The notes beneath the pieces were generated by a model. It did no database searches. It saw only the letters and a list, made by a program, of their open reading frames with translations, and was not told the DNA's origin. A DNA stretch of 64,000 nt from an uncultured Acidobacteriia bacterium (lineage in GTDB: Bacteria; Acidobacteriota; Terriglobia; Bryobacterales; Bryobacteraceae). A program made the position numbers and the translations under genes. Of the stretch, positions 17,727 to 26,911 are shown piece after piece. Numbering within the stretch: position 1 is the stretch's first letter; every line of letters starts with the position of its first letter. The stretch spans positions 248,001-312,000 of the forward strand of contig CAIVPR010000078.1 in the NCBI GenBank assembly GCA_903907865.1, written 5' to 3'.

Positions 17727-18343
17727 ACGTGATTCGAGTACTGCTAGCCGACGACCATCCCATCGTCTGCCTCGGTTTGGCGACCATGATCGACGCCCAA
17801 CCCGACATGACCGTCGTCGCGCAAGCCATGAACGGTCGCCAAGCGGTCGATTTCTTCGAAACCCACAAACCCGACGTGGCGCTGATAGACCTCCGCATGC
17901 CCGTGCTGGGTGGCGTCGAGGCCATCAAAGCGATTCGGGCCAAGCATCCGGCAGCGTGCATCATCGTTCTGACCACGTACCAAGGCGACGAGGACATCCA
18001 CAAAGCCCTGACGGCGGGCGCGCAGGGCTATCTGCTGAAGGGCATGCCCCACGACGATTTGTTGAACGCCATCCGCCGCGTCCATTCCGGCAGCCAGTAC
18101 ATGCCGCCCGCAGTCCGCGAGGCTCTCTCGAAACGCGCAGCCTGCTCCGAACTGAGCCCGCGCGAGCAGCAAATCCTGGAGTTGATCGTGAAGGGCCTGA
18201 GCAACAAGGGCATCGCGGACCGGCTGGGCATCACCGAAGGCACGGTGAAATGGCACGTGAACGCGATCCTCGGCCGAATGAATGTAAGCGACCGCACCCA
18301 AGCGGCCGTGGCCGCGTTGAACCGGGGCTTGGTACAAACGTAG
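17723..18343 (+). CDS. NarL/FixJ-type response regulator
   Basis: 206 residues. The receiver domain shows D10-D11, the phosphorylation site D56 (ALIDLRMP), T84 and K106. The LuxR-type HTH (LSPREQQILELIVKGLSNKG and KWHVNAILGRMNV) occupies the last 65 residues. The ATG overlaps the kinase stop (ATGA, 17723-17726), so the two are cognate. Only one base separates its stop from the start of the AAA ATPase gene at 18345, which puts the putative defence pair within its transcription unit. Confidence 0.95.
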   Translation: MNVIRVLLADDHPIVCLGLATMIDAQPDMTVVAQAMNGRQAVDFFETHKPDVALIDLRMPVLGGVEAIKAIRAKHPAACIIVLTTYQGDEDIHKALTAGAQGYLLKGMPHDDLLNAIRRVHSGSQYMPPAVREALSKRAACSELSPREQQILELIVKGLSNKGIADRLGITEGTVKWHVNAILGRMNVSDRTQAAVAALNRGLVQT

Positions 18344-18344
18344 G

Positions 18345-19526
18345 ATGCTGAGTTTTCTACAATCTCTGCAGGTTGGAGGCATACTGTCCTTTCCTTCCGC
18401 AATGGAGGAGATTGAGCTTCGCCCGTTGAATGTCCTGATCGGTCCCAATGGTTCGGGCAAATCGAACTTCATCGAGGTCTTGGAGTTGTTGCGCGCAGCC
18501 CCAGCTGACTTAGCGGGGGTCGTGCGGGAGGGCGGTGGCGTTACCGATTGGTTGTGGAAGGGACCGGAGACCGTCGGTCAACTTGCCGTGGTGAGTGCCG
18601 CCTGCAACGTTCCGGGTCTAAGGAACCCACTGCGGTATCGATTGGAGTTCGGTGCTGCCGGGCAGCGGCTGGAGGTGGTTGACGAGGCAATTGAGGATGC
18701 CGCGAAGACGCGGACCGGAGCAGAGGATGTCCGATTCTATTACCGGTTTCAAAGGGGTCGCCCGCTCATCAACGCGAGGCAAGCTAGCGAGCCGCGTCAG
18801 CTGCAGCGGGACAGCCTCGATCCTCAACAATCCGTTCTGTCCCAACGCAAAGATCCCGATCTGTATCCGGAGTTGACGGCCTTGGGCCGCGCGTTCTCGG
18901 CAATCACGACTTTCCGCGAATGGAGTTTCGGCAGACGCCAAGTCTTGCGTTTGGCCCAGCCAGCAGACCTGCCGGGCGACTCACTTCTGCCCGATGGCCG
19001 CAATCTTGCGTTGGTCTTGAACGCCATCGAGCACACGGACACTGCTGTTCGATTGAACGGCATGCTCAAGCGGTTCTTGCCGAGATTTCATCACCTCTCT
19101 ACGAGGATCAATGGTGGCATGGTGCAGATCTTCCTCCATGAGGGTGGTGTATCGGCACCGATCCCGTCGACCCGTCTTTCGGACGGAACGATGCGGTTTA
19201 TCGCACTGGCCGCCATTCTGATGAAGCCGGAATCCGTTCCGTTGATCTGCATCGAGGAGCCTGAACTGGGCATGCATCCCGATGCGATTGGGCTTCTTGC
19301 CGAATTGTTGGTGGAGGCCTCCGCCAAAACCCAGCTCGTGGTGACCACGCATTCGGACGCGCTCCTCTCCGCGCTTTCCGACGAGGTGGAATCCGTCCTC
19401 GTGTGCGAAAACTTGCGTGGGTCATCCTCGATCAATAGACTGAGCAAGGACAAGCTGGATTTCTGGCTCAAGCAATACCGCTTGGGAGAGATCTGGAGGA
19501 TTGGTGAGATTGGGGGGAACCCATGA
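18345..19526 (+). CDS. AAA ATPase of the OLD/RecF-like type, AbiLi-like
   Basis: 393 residues. Walker A is LIGPNGSGKSN (residues 31-41), the ABC-type signature is RLSDGTMRFIALAA (near 280), Walker B is PLICIEEPELGMHPDAI (near 303) and the switch histidine is in VVTTHSDALL (near 334). This AAA_21 architecture, followed with a 4-nt overlap by a DUF4276 gene, is the composition of the AbiL abortive-infection system and relatives in which an ATPase senses phage and a TOPRIM-like partner executes. The close linkage to a two-component system is unusual. Confidence 0.85.
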   Translation: MLSFLQSLQVGGILSFPSAMEEIELRPLNVLIGPNGSGKSNFIEVLELLRAAPADLAGVVREGGGVTDWLWKGPETVGQLAVVSAACNVPGLRNPLRYRLEFGAAGQRLEVVDEAIEDAAKTRTGAEDVRFYYRFQRGRPLINARQASEPRQLQRDSLDPQQSVLSQRKDPDLYPELTALGRAFSAITTFREWSFGRRQVLRLAQPADLPGDSLLPDGRNLALVLNAIEHTDTAVRLNGMLKRFLPRFHHLSTRINGGMVQIFLHEGGVSAPIPSTRLSDGTMRFIALAAILMKPESVPLICIEEPELGMHPDAIGLLAELLVEASAKTQLVVTTHSDALLSALSDEVESVLVCENLRGSSSINRLSKDKLDFWLKQYRLGEIWRIGEIGGNP

Positions 19527-20140
19527 CCGGCATGGCTATCTATGTTGAAGGAGGAGGCACCGAGAAGGACGGGAAGGCGGCGCTACGTCAGGGCATGACC
19601 GAATTTCTGAGCCCACTACGCAAGCTTGCCCATGATCGTGGCCTACGATTTCACGTAGTTCCTTGCGGGCCAAGGGGCAAGACGTGGGAGGCTTTTCAGA
19701 ACGCGTTGGACCGGGCTCCTGATTGGCTCAACCTTCTGCTGGTCGATTCGGAGGGTCCGGTCAAGACCTCACCTATTCGACATCTGGCCGAGAACCGGTG
19801 GCACGACGCGAGGGCTGGCGAAGACTGCGTCCACATGATGGTGCAGACAATGGAGACCTGGATCGTTGCAGACCCTGAAGCCTTGAAGGAATTCTACAAA
19901 CAAGGCTTTGTTGTCAACGCACTGCCGAAGTCGGACAACTTGGAAATCCAGCCGAAGGATGACATTTCGAAGGCACTCAAGGCTGCCACCAAAGGCACAC
20001 AAAAGGGCGAATACCATAAGACGCACCATGGCCCCAAGTTGCTGGAGCGGATCGACCGCGAGAAAGTGAAGAAACGTTGTCCAGCCTGCCATCGCCTGTT
20101 TTCAGCACTATCGGCCCATCTTGACCCGCCCCGTCCCTAA
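19523..20140 (+). CDS. DUF4276 (TOPRIM-like) protein, AbiLii-like
   Basis: 205 residues. The motifs IYVEGGGTEKD at the N-terminus and LLLVDSEGPV near residue 75 give the Glu and Asp-x-Glu acids of a TOPRIM-like fold; METWIVADPEAL near 112 is the typical DUF4276 tryptophan motif. It starts inside the ATPase stop (ATGA, 19523-19526). In AbiL-like systems this subunit is the presumed effector nuclease. A nearby gene-sized gap is absent, so the defence unit is exactly these two genes. Confidence 0.82.
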   Translation: MTGMAIYVEGGGTEKDGKAALRQGMTEFLSPLRKLAHDRGLRFHVVPCGPRGKTWEAFQNALDRAPDWLNLLLVDSEGPVKTSPIRHLAENRWHDARAGEDCVHMMVQTMETWIVADPEALKEFYKQGFVVNALPKSDNLEIQPKDDISKALKAATKGTQKGEYHKTHHGPKLLERIDREKVKKRCPACHRLFSALSAHLDPPRP

Positions 20141-20195
20141 TCGCCCTCGCCCCAAATATTTGCCCTCCGCCCCGTCGAGTGCCAAAATAAACTCA

Positions 20196-22241
20196 ATGTT
20201 CAAATTCCCAGCGGCGCTTACCGGCACCCTCCTCCTTCTTCCCTCCTTGCTCGTCCAAGAGGGGTTCGCCCAGAACGGCGGCGAACTCAAGTATTCCCCC
20301 GGCTTCGACCTCGGGGCCATCGACCGCAAGGCCAACCCTTGCGAGGATTTCTACCAGTTCGCCTGCGGCATGTGGGCCGCCAAGAACCCCATCCCGTCCG
20401 ACCAGGCCCGTTGGGGCCGGTTCTCCGAACTCGAGCAGATGAACCAGTCCGTCCTGCGGAAGATCCTCGAAGAGGCTGGCGAGGCCAAGAACCGCGACGC
20501 CAACACCCAGAAAATCGGCGACTACTACGCCTCCTGCATGGACACCAAGGCCATCGACGCCCAAGGCCTCAAGCCCCTCAAGCCCGAGCTCGACCGCATC
20601 GCCGCCATGAAGAACACGCGCGACCTGTCGATCGAAATCGCCCGCCTCCACCGCATGGCCGTCGGCGTCCTCTTCAGTTTCAGCTCCAGCCAGGACCTCA
20701 AGGACTCCACCGCCGTCATCGCGTGGGCCGACCAAGGCGGCCTCGGCCTCCCCGAGCGCGACTTCTACTTCCGCGACGACGCCAAATCCGCCGACACCCG
20801 CAAGGAATACGTCGCCTACCTCACCCGCACCCTGGCGCTCACCGGACTCTCCGCCGCCGAGGCCGCCAAGCAGGCCCAGGAGGTTTTTGACCTCGAAACC
20901 GCCATGGCCAAGGGCTCCATGGACGTCACTTCCCGCCGCGACCCCGAAAAGCTCTACCACGTCATGAAGAAGGCCGAGTTCCAGGCTCTCTCCGATTCCT
21001 TCTCCTGGACCGCCTACTTCGACATCGTCAAGCCGCCGTCGCTCGACACGCTGAACGTCGCGAGCATCGACTTCTTCAAGGCCCAGGAAGCTCTCCTCAA
21101 GAAGACCTCCATGCCCACTTGGAAGGCTTACCTCACCGTCCACCTCTTGCAGTCCCAGTCCAAGTACCTCCCCACCAAGTTCGACCAGGAGAACTTCAAC
21201 TTCTACGGCAAGTTCCTGACCGGTGCGAAAGAGCAGCGCCCCCGCTGGAAGCGCTGCGTCGACGCCACTGACGGCGACCTCGGTGAAGCCGTAGGCATCG
21301 CCTACGTCGACCGCACCTTCGGCAAGGATGGCAAGGCCCGCATGCTCGAAATGGTGAAGAATCTGGAAGCCGCCATGGGGAAGGACATCCAAAACCTCGA
21401 CTGGATGAGTCCCGCCACCAAGCAGAAGGCGCAGGAAAAGCTGCACGCCATCGCCAACAAGATCGGCTACCCCGACAAGTGGCGCGACTACTCCGCCCTC
21501 AAGGTCGTGCGCGGCGATGCCGTCGGCAACTCCCTCCGCTCCAACGATTTCGACTTCGCCCGCACCATGTCCAAGATCGGCAAACCCGTCGACAAGGCCG
21601 AGTGGCAGATGACGCCCCCCACCGTCAACGCCTACTACGACCCGCAGATGAACAACATCAACTTCCCCGCCGGCATTCTGCAGCCGCCGTTCTTCGACCG
21701 CAGCGTCGATGACGCCACCAACTACGGGGCCATCGGCGCAGTCATCGGCCACGAACTGACCCACGGTTTCGACGACCAGGGTCGCCAGTTCGACCCCGTC
21801 GGCAACCTCAACGACTGGTGGGCTCCCGAGGACGCCAAGGCCTTCAACCAACGGGCCGAGTGCATCATCAAGGAGTACGAAGGCTTCGAACTGCCGGGCG
21901 GCGTCCACATGAACGGCAAGCTCACGCTCGGCGAAAACACGGCCGATCTCGGTGGCCTACGGATCGCCTACATGGCGCTGATGGATTCCCTCGCGGGCAA
22001 GGTCCTTCCAAACAAGGACGGTTTCACGCCCGAGCAGCGCTTCTTCCTGGGTATCGGCCAAGTGTGGTGCACCAACGCCACCGAGCAGTCGGACCGGCTC
22101 CAAGCCCAGACCAACCCGCACTCGATCGCCAAGTTCCGGGTCAACGGCAATGTATCGAACATGCCGGAGTTCCAGAAGGCCTTCGGATGCCAGGCCGGTG
22201 AGGCGATGGTGCGGGGCGAAAAGTCCTGCCGGGTCTGGTAG
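20196..22241 (+). CDS. M13-family zinc metallopeptidase (neprilysin-like), secreted
   Basis: 681 residues from ATG 20196. A signal peptide ends near AQNGG. The catalytic motif is VIGHELTHGFDDQG (near residue 517), the third zinc ligand is in GENTADLGGLR (near 579), and the C-terminal CRVW is the usual M13 ending. Cysteine pairs typical of the family are present (CEDFYQFACG). Length fits bacterial PepO-like enzymes. It probably degrades peptides in the periplasm or outside the cell. Confidence 0.93.
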   Translation: MFKFPAALTGTLLLLPSLLVQEGFAQNGGELKYSPGFDLGAIDRKANPCEDFYQFACGMWAAKNPIPSDQARWGRFSELEQMNQSVLRKILEEAGEAKNRDANTQKIGDYYASCMDTKAIDAQGLKPLKPELDRIAAMKNTRDLSIEIARLHRMAVGVLFSFSSSQDLKDSTAVIAWADQGGLGLPERDFYFRDDAKSADTRKEYVAYLTRTLALTGLSAAEAAKQAQEVFDLETAMAKGSMDVTSRRDPEKLYHVMKKAEFQALSDSFSWTAYFDIVKPPSLDTLNVASIDFFKAQEALLKKTSMPTWKAYLTVHLLQSQSKYLPTKFDQENFNFYGKFLTGAKEQRPRWKRCVDATDGDLGEAVGIAYVDRTFGKDGKARMLEMVKNLEAAMGKDIQNLDWMSPATKQKAQEKLHAIANKIGYPDKWRDYSALKVVRGDAVGNSLRSNDFDFARTMSKIGKPVDKAEWQMTPPTVNAYYDPQMNNINFPAGILQPPFFDRSVDDATNYGAIGAVIGHELTHGFDDQGRQFDPVGNLNDWWAPEDAKAFNQRAECIIKEYEGFELPGGVHMNGKLTLGENTADLGGLRIAYMALMDSLAGKVLPNKDGFTPEQRFFLGIGQVWCTNATEQSDRLQAQTNPHSIAKFRVNGNVSNMPEFQKAFGCQAGEAMVRGEKSCRVW

Positions 22242-22594
22242 TAGCCGGTTTTCAAGACGCCCGGGTCCATCTCGTCGGAGTCGGATTCGTCCGGCTCGTT
22301 GAGGTGGGCCTGGTAGCTCATCACCCCGGCCATCGCCACCGTTGCGGCCAACAGCAGCGTATAGACAATGATCCGAGAGCGCAGCCTTGGCTCAACGGCC
22401 TCGACCGTAATCCCGACGATCAGCAGGGCGCCAATCAAGGTCAAACCGAGCTTCCAAGGCCAGTAAACCAAGTCCAAGTGCGACTGGCCGCCAACCTGCG
22501 CCCATGCAGTCAACAGAACTTGCACCGAGACGACGAACTCGAGAATCAGAAATGGACGGAGCAGTCGGGATCGCATAGGGAAAGTGTGAACCAC
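21968..22594 (-). CDS. Small membrane protein, 3' part overlapping the peptidase gene antisense
   Basis: The first 125 residues (22220-22594) have three clear hydrophobic helices (FLILEFVVSVQVLL, LGLTLIGALLIVGITV, YTLLLAATVAMAGV), an acidic tail ESDSDEMD, and no known domain. The frame then runs 270 nt antisense into the M13 gene, where the composition no longer looks like protein. The simplest reading is a real small membrane protein whose natural stop has been lost, or a longer annotated frame whose end is not meaningful. ATG 22576 is an alternative start. Confidence 0.35.
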   Translation of the reverse strand: MVHTFPMRSRLLRPFLILEFVVSVQVLLTAWAQVGGQSHLDLVYWPWKLGLTLIGALLIVGITVEAVEPRLRSRIIVYTLLLAATVAMAGVMSYQAHLNEPDESDSDEMDPGVLKTGYYQTRQDFSPRTIASPAWHPKAFWNSGMFDTLPLTRNLAIECGLVWAWSRSDCSVALVHHTWPIPRKKRCSGVKPSLFGRTLPARESISAM

Positions 22595-22671
22595 AGCGTT
22601 CGGAATCGCGTAACTGAATCAAGGATAGCCTGCGAAGGATGTCCAGGACACAAGGATAACCTAGAGTAAGA

Positions 22672-23958
<1,287 letters not shown>

Positions 23959-23959
23959 T

Positions 23960-25213
23960 ATGGCGATGTCTACAAGCGAGAGCATTGGAATGGCCTTGAC
24001 GGCCGTATGGGCCAACCGTTTCCGGTCCATGCTGACCGTCCTCGGCATCGTGATCGGCATCACGACCGTAGTAACCGTGGCCTCGCTGCTGAGCGGTTTG
24101 CGCCAGGGAATCGTCACGTTCTTCGACGAACTCGGTCCCGACAACGTCTTCATCTACAAAACCAGCGGCGACCCCAGCGCGAACTTCGCCCCTCCCAAGG
24201 AGCAGAAGCGCCGCCCGATCAAGAAGGAATACGCCGACACCATCCGGCGCTACGCCACCACACTTGAGGACATCTCGCTGGCCCTGTTTATTCCGGGAGC
24301 GAACAACGGCCATATCGTGACCGCCAAGGTGCCGGGCTTCGAAACCGACAGCCTCTCAATCGCCGGGACCACCCCGAACTCCATCGAAGTGGCACCCAAG
24401 GCCTTCGATCAGGGACGCTTCTTCACGCCCGAGGAGAACGACAAGGTTGCGCACGTCGCCGTCCTCGGCTTCGACCTTGCGCACGCCCTGTTTCCGGTCG
24501 GCGAGGCCGTCGGCCGCACTTTCATGGTGGACGGCGCGGAGTTCATCGTGGTCGGCGTTTTCGCGAAGGCCAAGGGCGGCTTCTTCGGCCAGAACGGGGC
24601 CGACACGCAGATCCAGATTCCCATAAAGACGGCCGAATCGCGCTACCCGCAGATCGACCGCTACATGATCACCTGCAAGGCCAAGCCCGGCATGCGCAAG
24701 GACGCGTACGACGAGGTCGAGGGCATCATGCGCCGGCTGCGGCACTTGAAGAAGGACGACCCGGACGATTTCGCGCCCTCGTCGCCCGACCAGATCATCG
24801 AGCAGTTCGACAAGATCACCGGCCTGATCGGGCTGGTCGCGATCGCGATTTCGGCGCTGGGCCTGCTGGTGGGCGGCATCGGAGTGATGAACATCATGCT
24901 GGTGTCGGTGACGGAGCGGACACGCGAAATCGGCGTCCGCAAGGCGCTCGGGGCTCGGCGATACGACATCGTCGGCCAATTTCTGGCCGAGGCGATGACG
25001 CTGACGGGCGTCGGCGGGGTGCTGGGAATCTTCTTCGCAGTCGGCCTGACGATGCTGGTCGGCGCGCTGGTTCCAGCACTGCCGAGCAGTGTTCCGACTT
25101 GGGCCGTGGTGACAGCATTTTCGGTGTCGGTGTCGGTGGGCCTGTTCTTCGGCGTTTGGCCCGCGATGAAGGCGGCCAAGTTGGATCCCGTGGAGGCTTT
25201 GCGGTACGAGTAG
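23960..25213 (+). CDS. MacB/FtsX-type ABC transporter permease (second of a pair)
   Basis: 417 residues, same architecture as the preceding gene: TM1 (MLTVLGIVIGITTVVTV), periplasmic core, and an FtsX domain with VMNIMLVSVTERTREIGVR and the terminal AKLDPVEALRYE. The TAA of the first gene and this ATG are separated by a single base. The pair could form an exporter for lipids, peptides or drugs once combined with an ATPase encoded elsewhere. Confidence 0.88.
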   Translation: MAMSTSESIGMALTAVWANRFRSMLTVLGIVIGITTVVTVASLLSGLRQGIVTFFDELGPDNVFIYKTSGDPSANFAPPKEQKRRPIKKEYADTIRRYATTLEDISLALFIPGANNGHIVTAKVPGFETDSLSIAGTTPNSIEVAPKAFDQGRFFTPEENDKVAHVAVLGFDLAHALFPVGEAVGRTFMVDGAEFIVVGVFAKAKGGFFGQNGADTQIQIPIKTAESRYPQIDRYMITCKAKPGMRKDAYDEVEGIMRRLRHLKKDDPDDFAPSSPDQIIEQFDKITGLIGLVAIAISALGLLVGGIGVMNIMLVSVTERTREIGVRKALGARRYDIVGQFLAEAMTLTGVGGVLGIFFAVGLTMLVGALVPALPSSVPTWAVVTAFSVSVSVGLFFGVWPAMKAAKLDPVEALRYE

Positions 25214-25217
25214 GGGG

Positions 25218-25793
25218 ATGGTGCCGATGCCAAGGATGACCGATCAGGCTTTCGCGGAATTGTGCGCTGGGCAGCCCGGCTTGTTTTTCGAAATGACTGC
25301 CCATGGAGAGCTTGTAATCACTCCTCCGACCCATTCGAAGACCGGCACTCGGAATAGCAGAATCTCGGGCCAACTGGATGCATGGGCTTGGGAGGACGGC
25401 ACCGGAATCGCCACGGAATCCTCAACCGGATTCGTGCTGCCAAATGGAGCCCGGCGTTCGCCCGACGCAGCTTGGGTCCCCCAGCACTTGGTGGACCAGT
25501 TGCCAATCGAAAGCCAGGATGGTTACTGGCACCTTTGCCCGACATTCGTTATTGAGTTGAGATCCGACTCCGACCGCATGCCGCCGCTCCGCGACAAAAT
25601 GCGCGAGTACATCGAGAACGGGGCGCAGCTTGGATGGCTCATTGATCCCGAATCCCGCACCGTGGAAATCTACCGCCCGGGTCGCATGCCGGAATTGTTG
25701 TCCGGAGCCGATTCCATCCGCGGTGAAGGACCGGTTGACGGTTTCGTCATGGACTTGGGGCGCATTTGGAATCCGAGGGCCCGTCAGGGTTAG
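25218..25793 (+). CDS. Uma2-family (DUF820) endonuclease-like protein
   Basis: 191 residues from ATG 25218; ATG 25227 has the better-spaced GGGGG ribosome site and may be the true start. The PD-(D/E)XK-like core shows GARRSPDAAWV (Asp) and TFVIELRSDSDRM (Glu), with a Gln/Lys-bearing helix after it, and the C-terminal GWLIDPESRTVEIYRPG typical of Uma2. The family is common in acidobacteria and cyanobacteria, and its physiological role is unsettled. A broken relative lies directly downstream. Confidence 0.87.
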   Translation: MVPMPRMTDQAFAELCAGQPGLFFEMTAHGELVITPPTHSKTGTRNSRISGQLDAWAWEDGTGIATESSTGFVLPNGARRSPDAAWVPQHLVDQLPIESQDGYWHLCPTFVIELRSDSDRMPPLRDKMREYIENGAQLGWLIDPESRTVEIYRPGRMPELLSGADSIRGEGPVDGFVMDLGRIWNPRARQG

Positions 25794-25848
25794 CCTCATG
25801 GCGTGGCTGTTGGAAGACCGGCACCTTCCTGCCCTGGCCATAGGTCCG

Positions 25849-25945
25849 ATGACTGACGAGCAGTTTGCGGGGAGTACCAGCACTGGTTCTTCGAGATGAC
25901 GGCGGAGGCCGATCTGATTGTAATGCCACCCGCACATACGCTGTC
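25849..25945 (+). pseudogene. Uma2 N-terminal relic, frameshifted
   Basis: MTDEQFAG begins at 25849, and after a frame change YQHWFFEMTAEADLIVMPP follows (from 25875). Together they match the N-terminus of the intact neighbour (MTDQAFAELCAGQ and LFFEMTAHGELVITPPTHS). The rest of the gene is missing; the sequence then switches to a HicB-like reading frame. This is the remnant of a tandem Uma2 copy. Confidence 0.65.
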
Positions 25946-26134
25946 CCCGACCTCCCCGGGGTCATCACCGCAGGCGATTCGCGCGCCGAAGTCGAACTCC
26001 TGATCCAAAAAGCCATCGAATTCCATTTGGAGGGCTACGTGAAGTCGGCTTCCCAATTCCCGCCCCCGCCACCTTCGCCGGAGCCGTCGAAATCCGCCCC
26101 GCCGCCTGATCCCCGTCGACCGCCTCCCACTTGA
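25935..26134 (+). pseudogene. HicB-like antitoxin fragment joined to the Uma2 relic
   Basis: Frame 2 reads TYAVPDLPGVITAGDSRAEV followed by ELLIQKAIEFHLEGY, a good match to the HicB core (Y-x-V-x-DLPG-x-x-x-x-GD and EAIEFHLEG) followed by a proline-rich end. The HicB N-terminus and any HicA toxin are absent. Since it starts exactly where the Uma2 relic stops, the two were joined by a deletion or rearrangement. Confidence 0.6.
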
Positions 26135-26415
26135 CACCATCCTGATCCACCGCTCATGATGCCTTCATGGCATCGAAAATCCAACTCGTCTGACCAGACG
26201 ACGTAGGGACTCCAGTGGATTCATCCCAAGGGATCTTCGCCCGCCTCAGGGGACAGGGCACCGGAATCCCCGAAACCCATCTTTCCATTCACAAGTTTTT
26301 TCGCGCTTTCTTCCAAGCGTTTTCAATCACTTGCGGCGGGGATAGTTCGGATTCGGCCTCCCGTGCACTAGGATCATTGTCGGGAGCGGCACCACGCTCC
26401 CGACGAGGAAAACGC

Positions 26416-26820
26416 ATGACTACGACGATCCAACTGGAAGCCCTGTTCGTCTACGAAATCGACCGCTGCTACGCCCGCATTCAGGAATGCGGGACACGCG
26501 AGGCGATGCTCGGGCCGGACTTCGACCCCAAGGTACGGGCCGCGATTGATCGCGACCGTGACCGGGCGTTCATCGCCCTGCGCCGCGCGATGAAGGCGCT
26601 GAAAGAACTGCGGGCGGAGACACCGAGCGAGGCGCCCGCGGAACCAACCGTCGAAGTTCCTGCAAAGACCGCAGAAGTCATCGAAATGCCCCGTCCCCAA
26701 ATCGCCCGCAACGCCCTGTGCCCTTGCAATTCCGGCGACAAATACAAGCGTTGCTGCGGCAGGCAGGCGCCACCGCTGCCGGGGAACTTCCGGAATGCGC
26801 GGCAGCCTCGTGCGGCATGA
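26416..26820 (+). CDS. SEC-C motif protein
   Basis: 134 residues from ATG 26416, with GAGG 8 nt upstream. The N-terminal two thirds are helical and charged. The C-terminus has the zinc-binding SEC-C motif CPCNSGDKYKRCCG, known from the end of SecA and from many small proteins. Nothing nearby suggests a specific partner. The gap 26135-26415 before it holds only short hairpins (for example GATGCC/GGCATC near 26157-26174). Confidence 0.8.
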   Translation: MTTTIQLEALFVYEIDRCYARIQECGTREAMLGPDFDPKVRAAIDRDRDRAFIALRRAMKALKELRAETPSEAPAEPTVEVPAKTAEVIEMPRPQIARNALCPCNSGDKYKRCCGRQAPPLPGNFRNARQPRAA

Positions 26821-26911
26821 CCACCGGGCGATTCACCCCTTCCCAACTAGTGATATTCTTCTGAATGCGCCGCGTTGACGAACTGCGCGGCCTGCACCAG
26901 GAGTGTGTCCC

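Noticed and set aside
20193-21908. 571-codon minus-strand open frame antisense to the M13 peptidase
   Set aside because: Val/Gly/Asp-rich antisense translation without motifs; the plus-strand peptidase carries full catalytic motifs.
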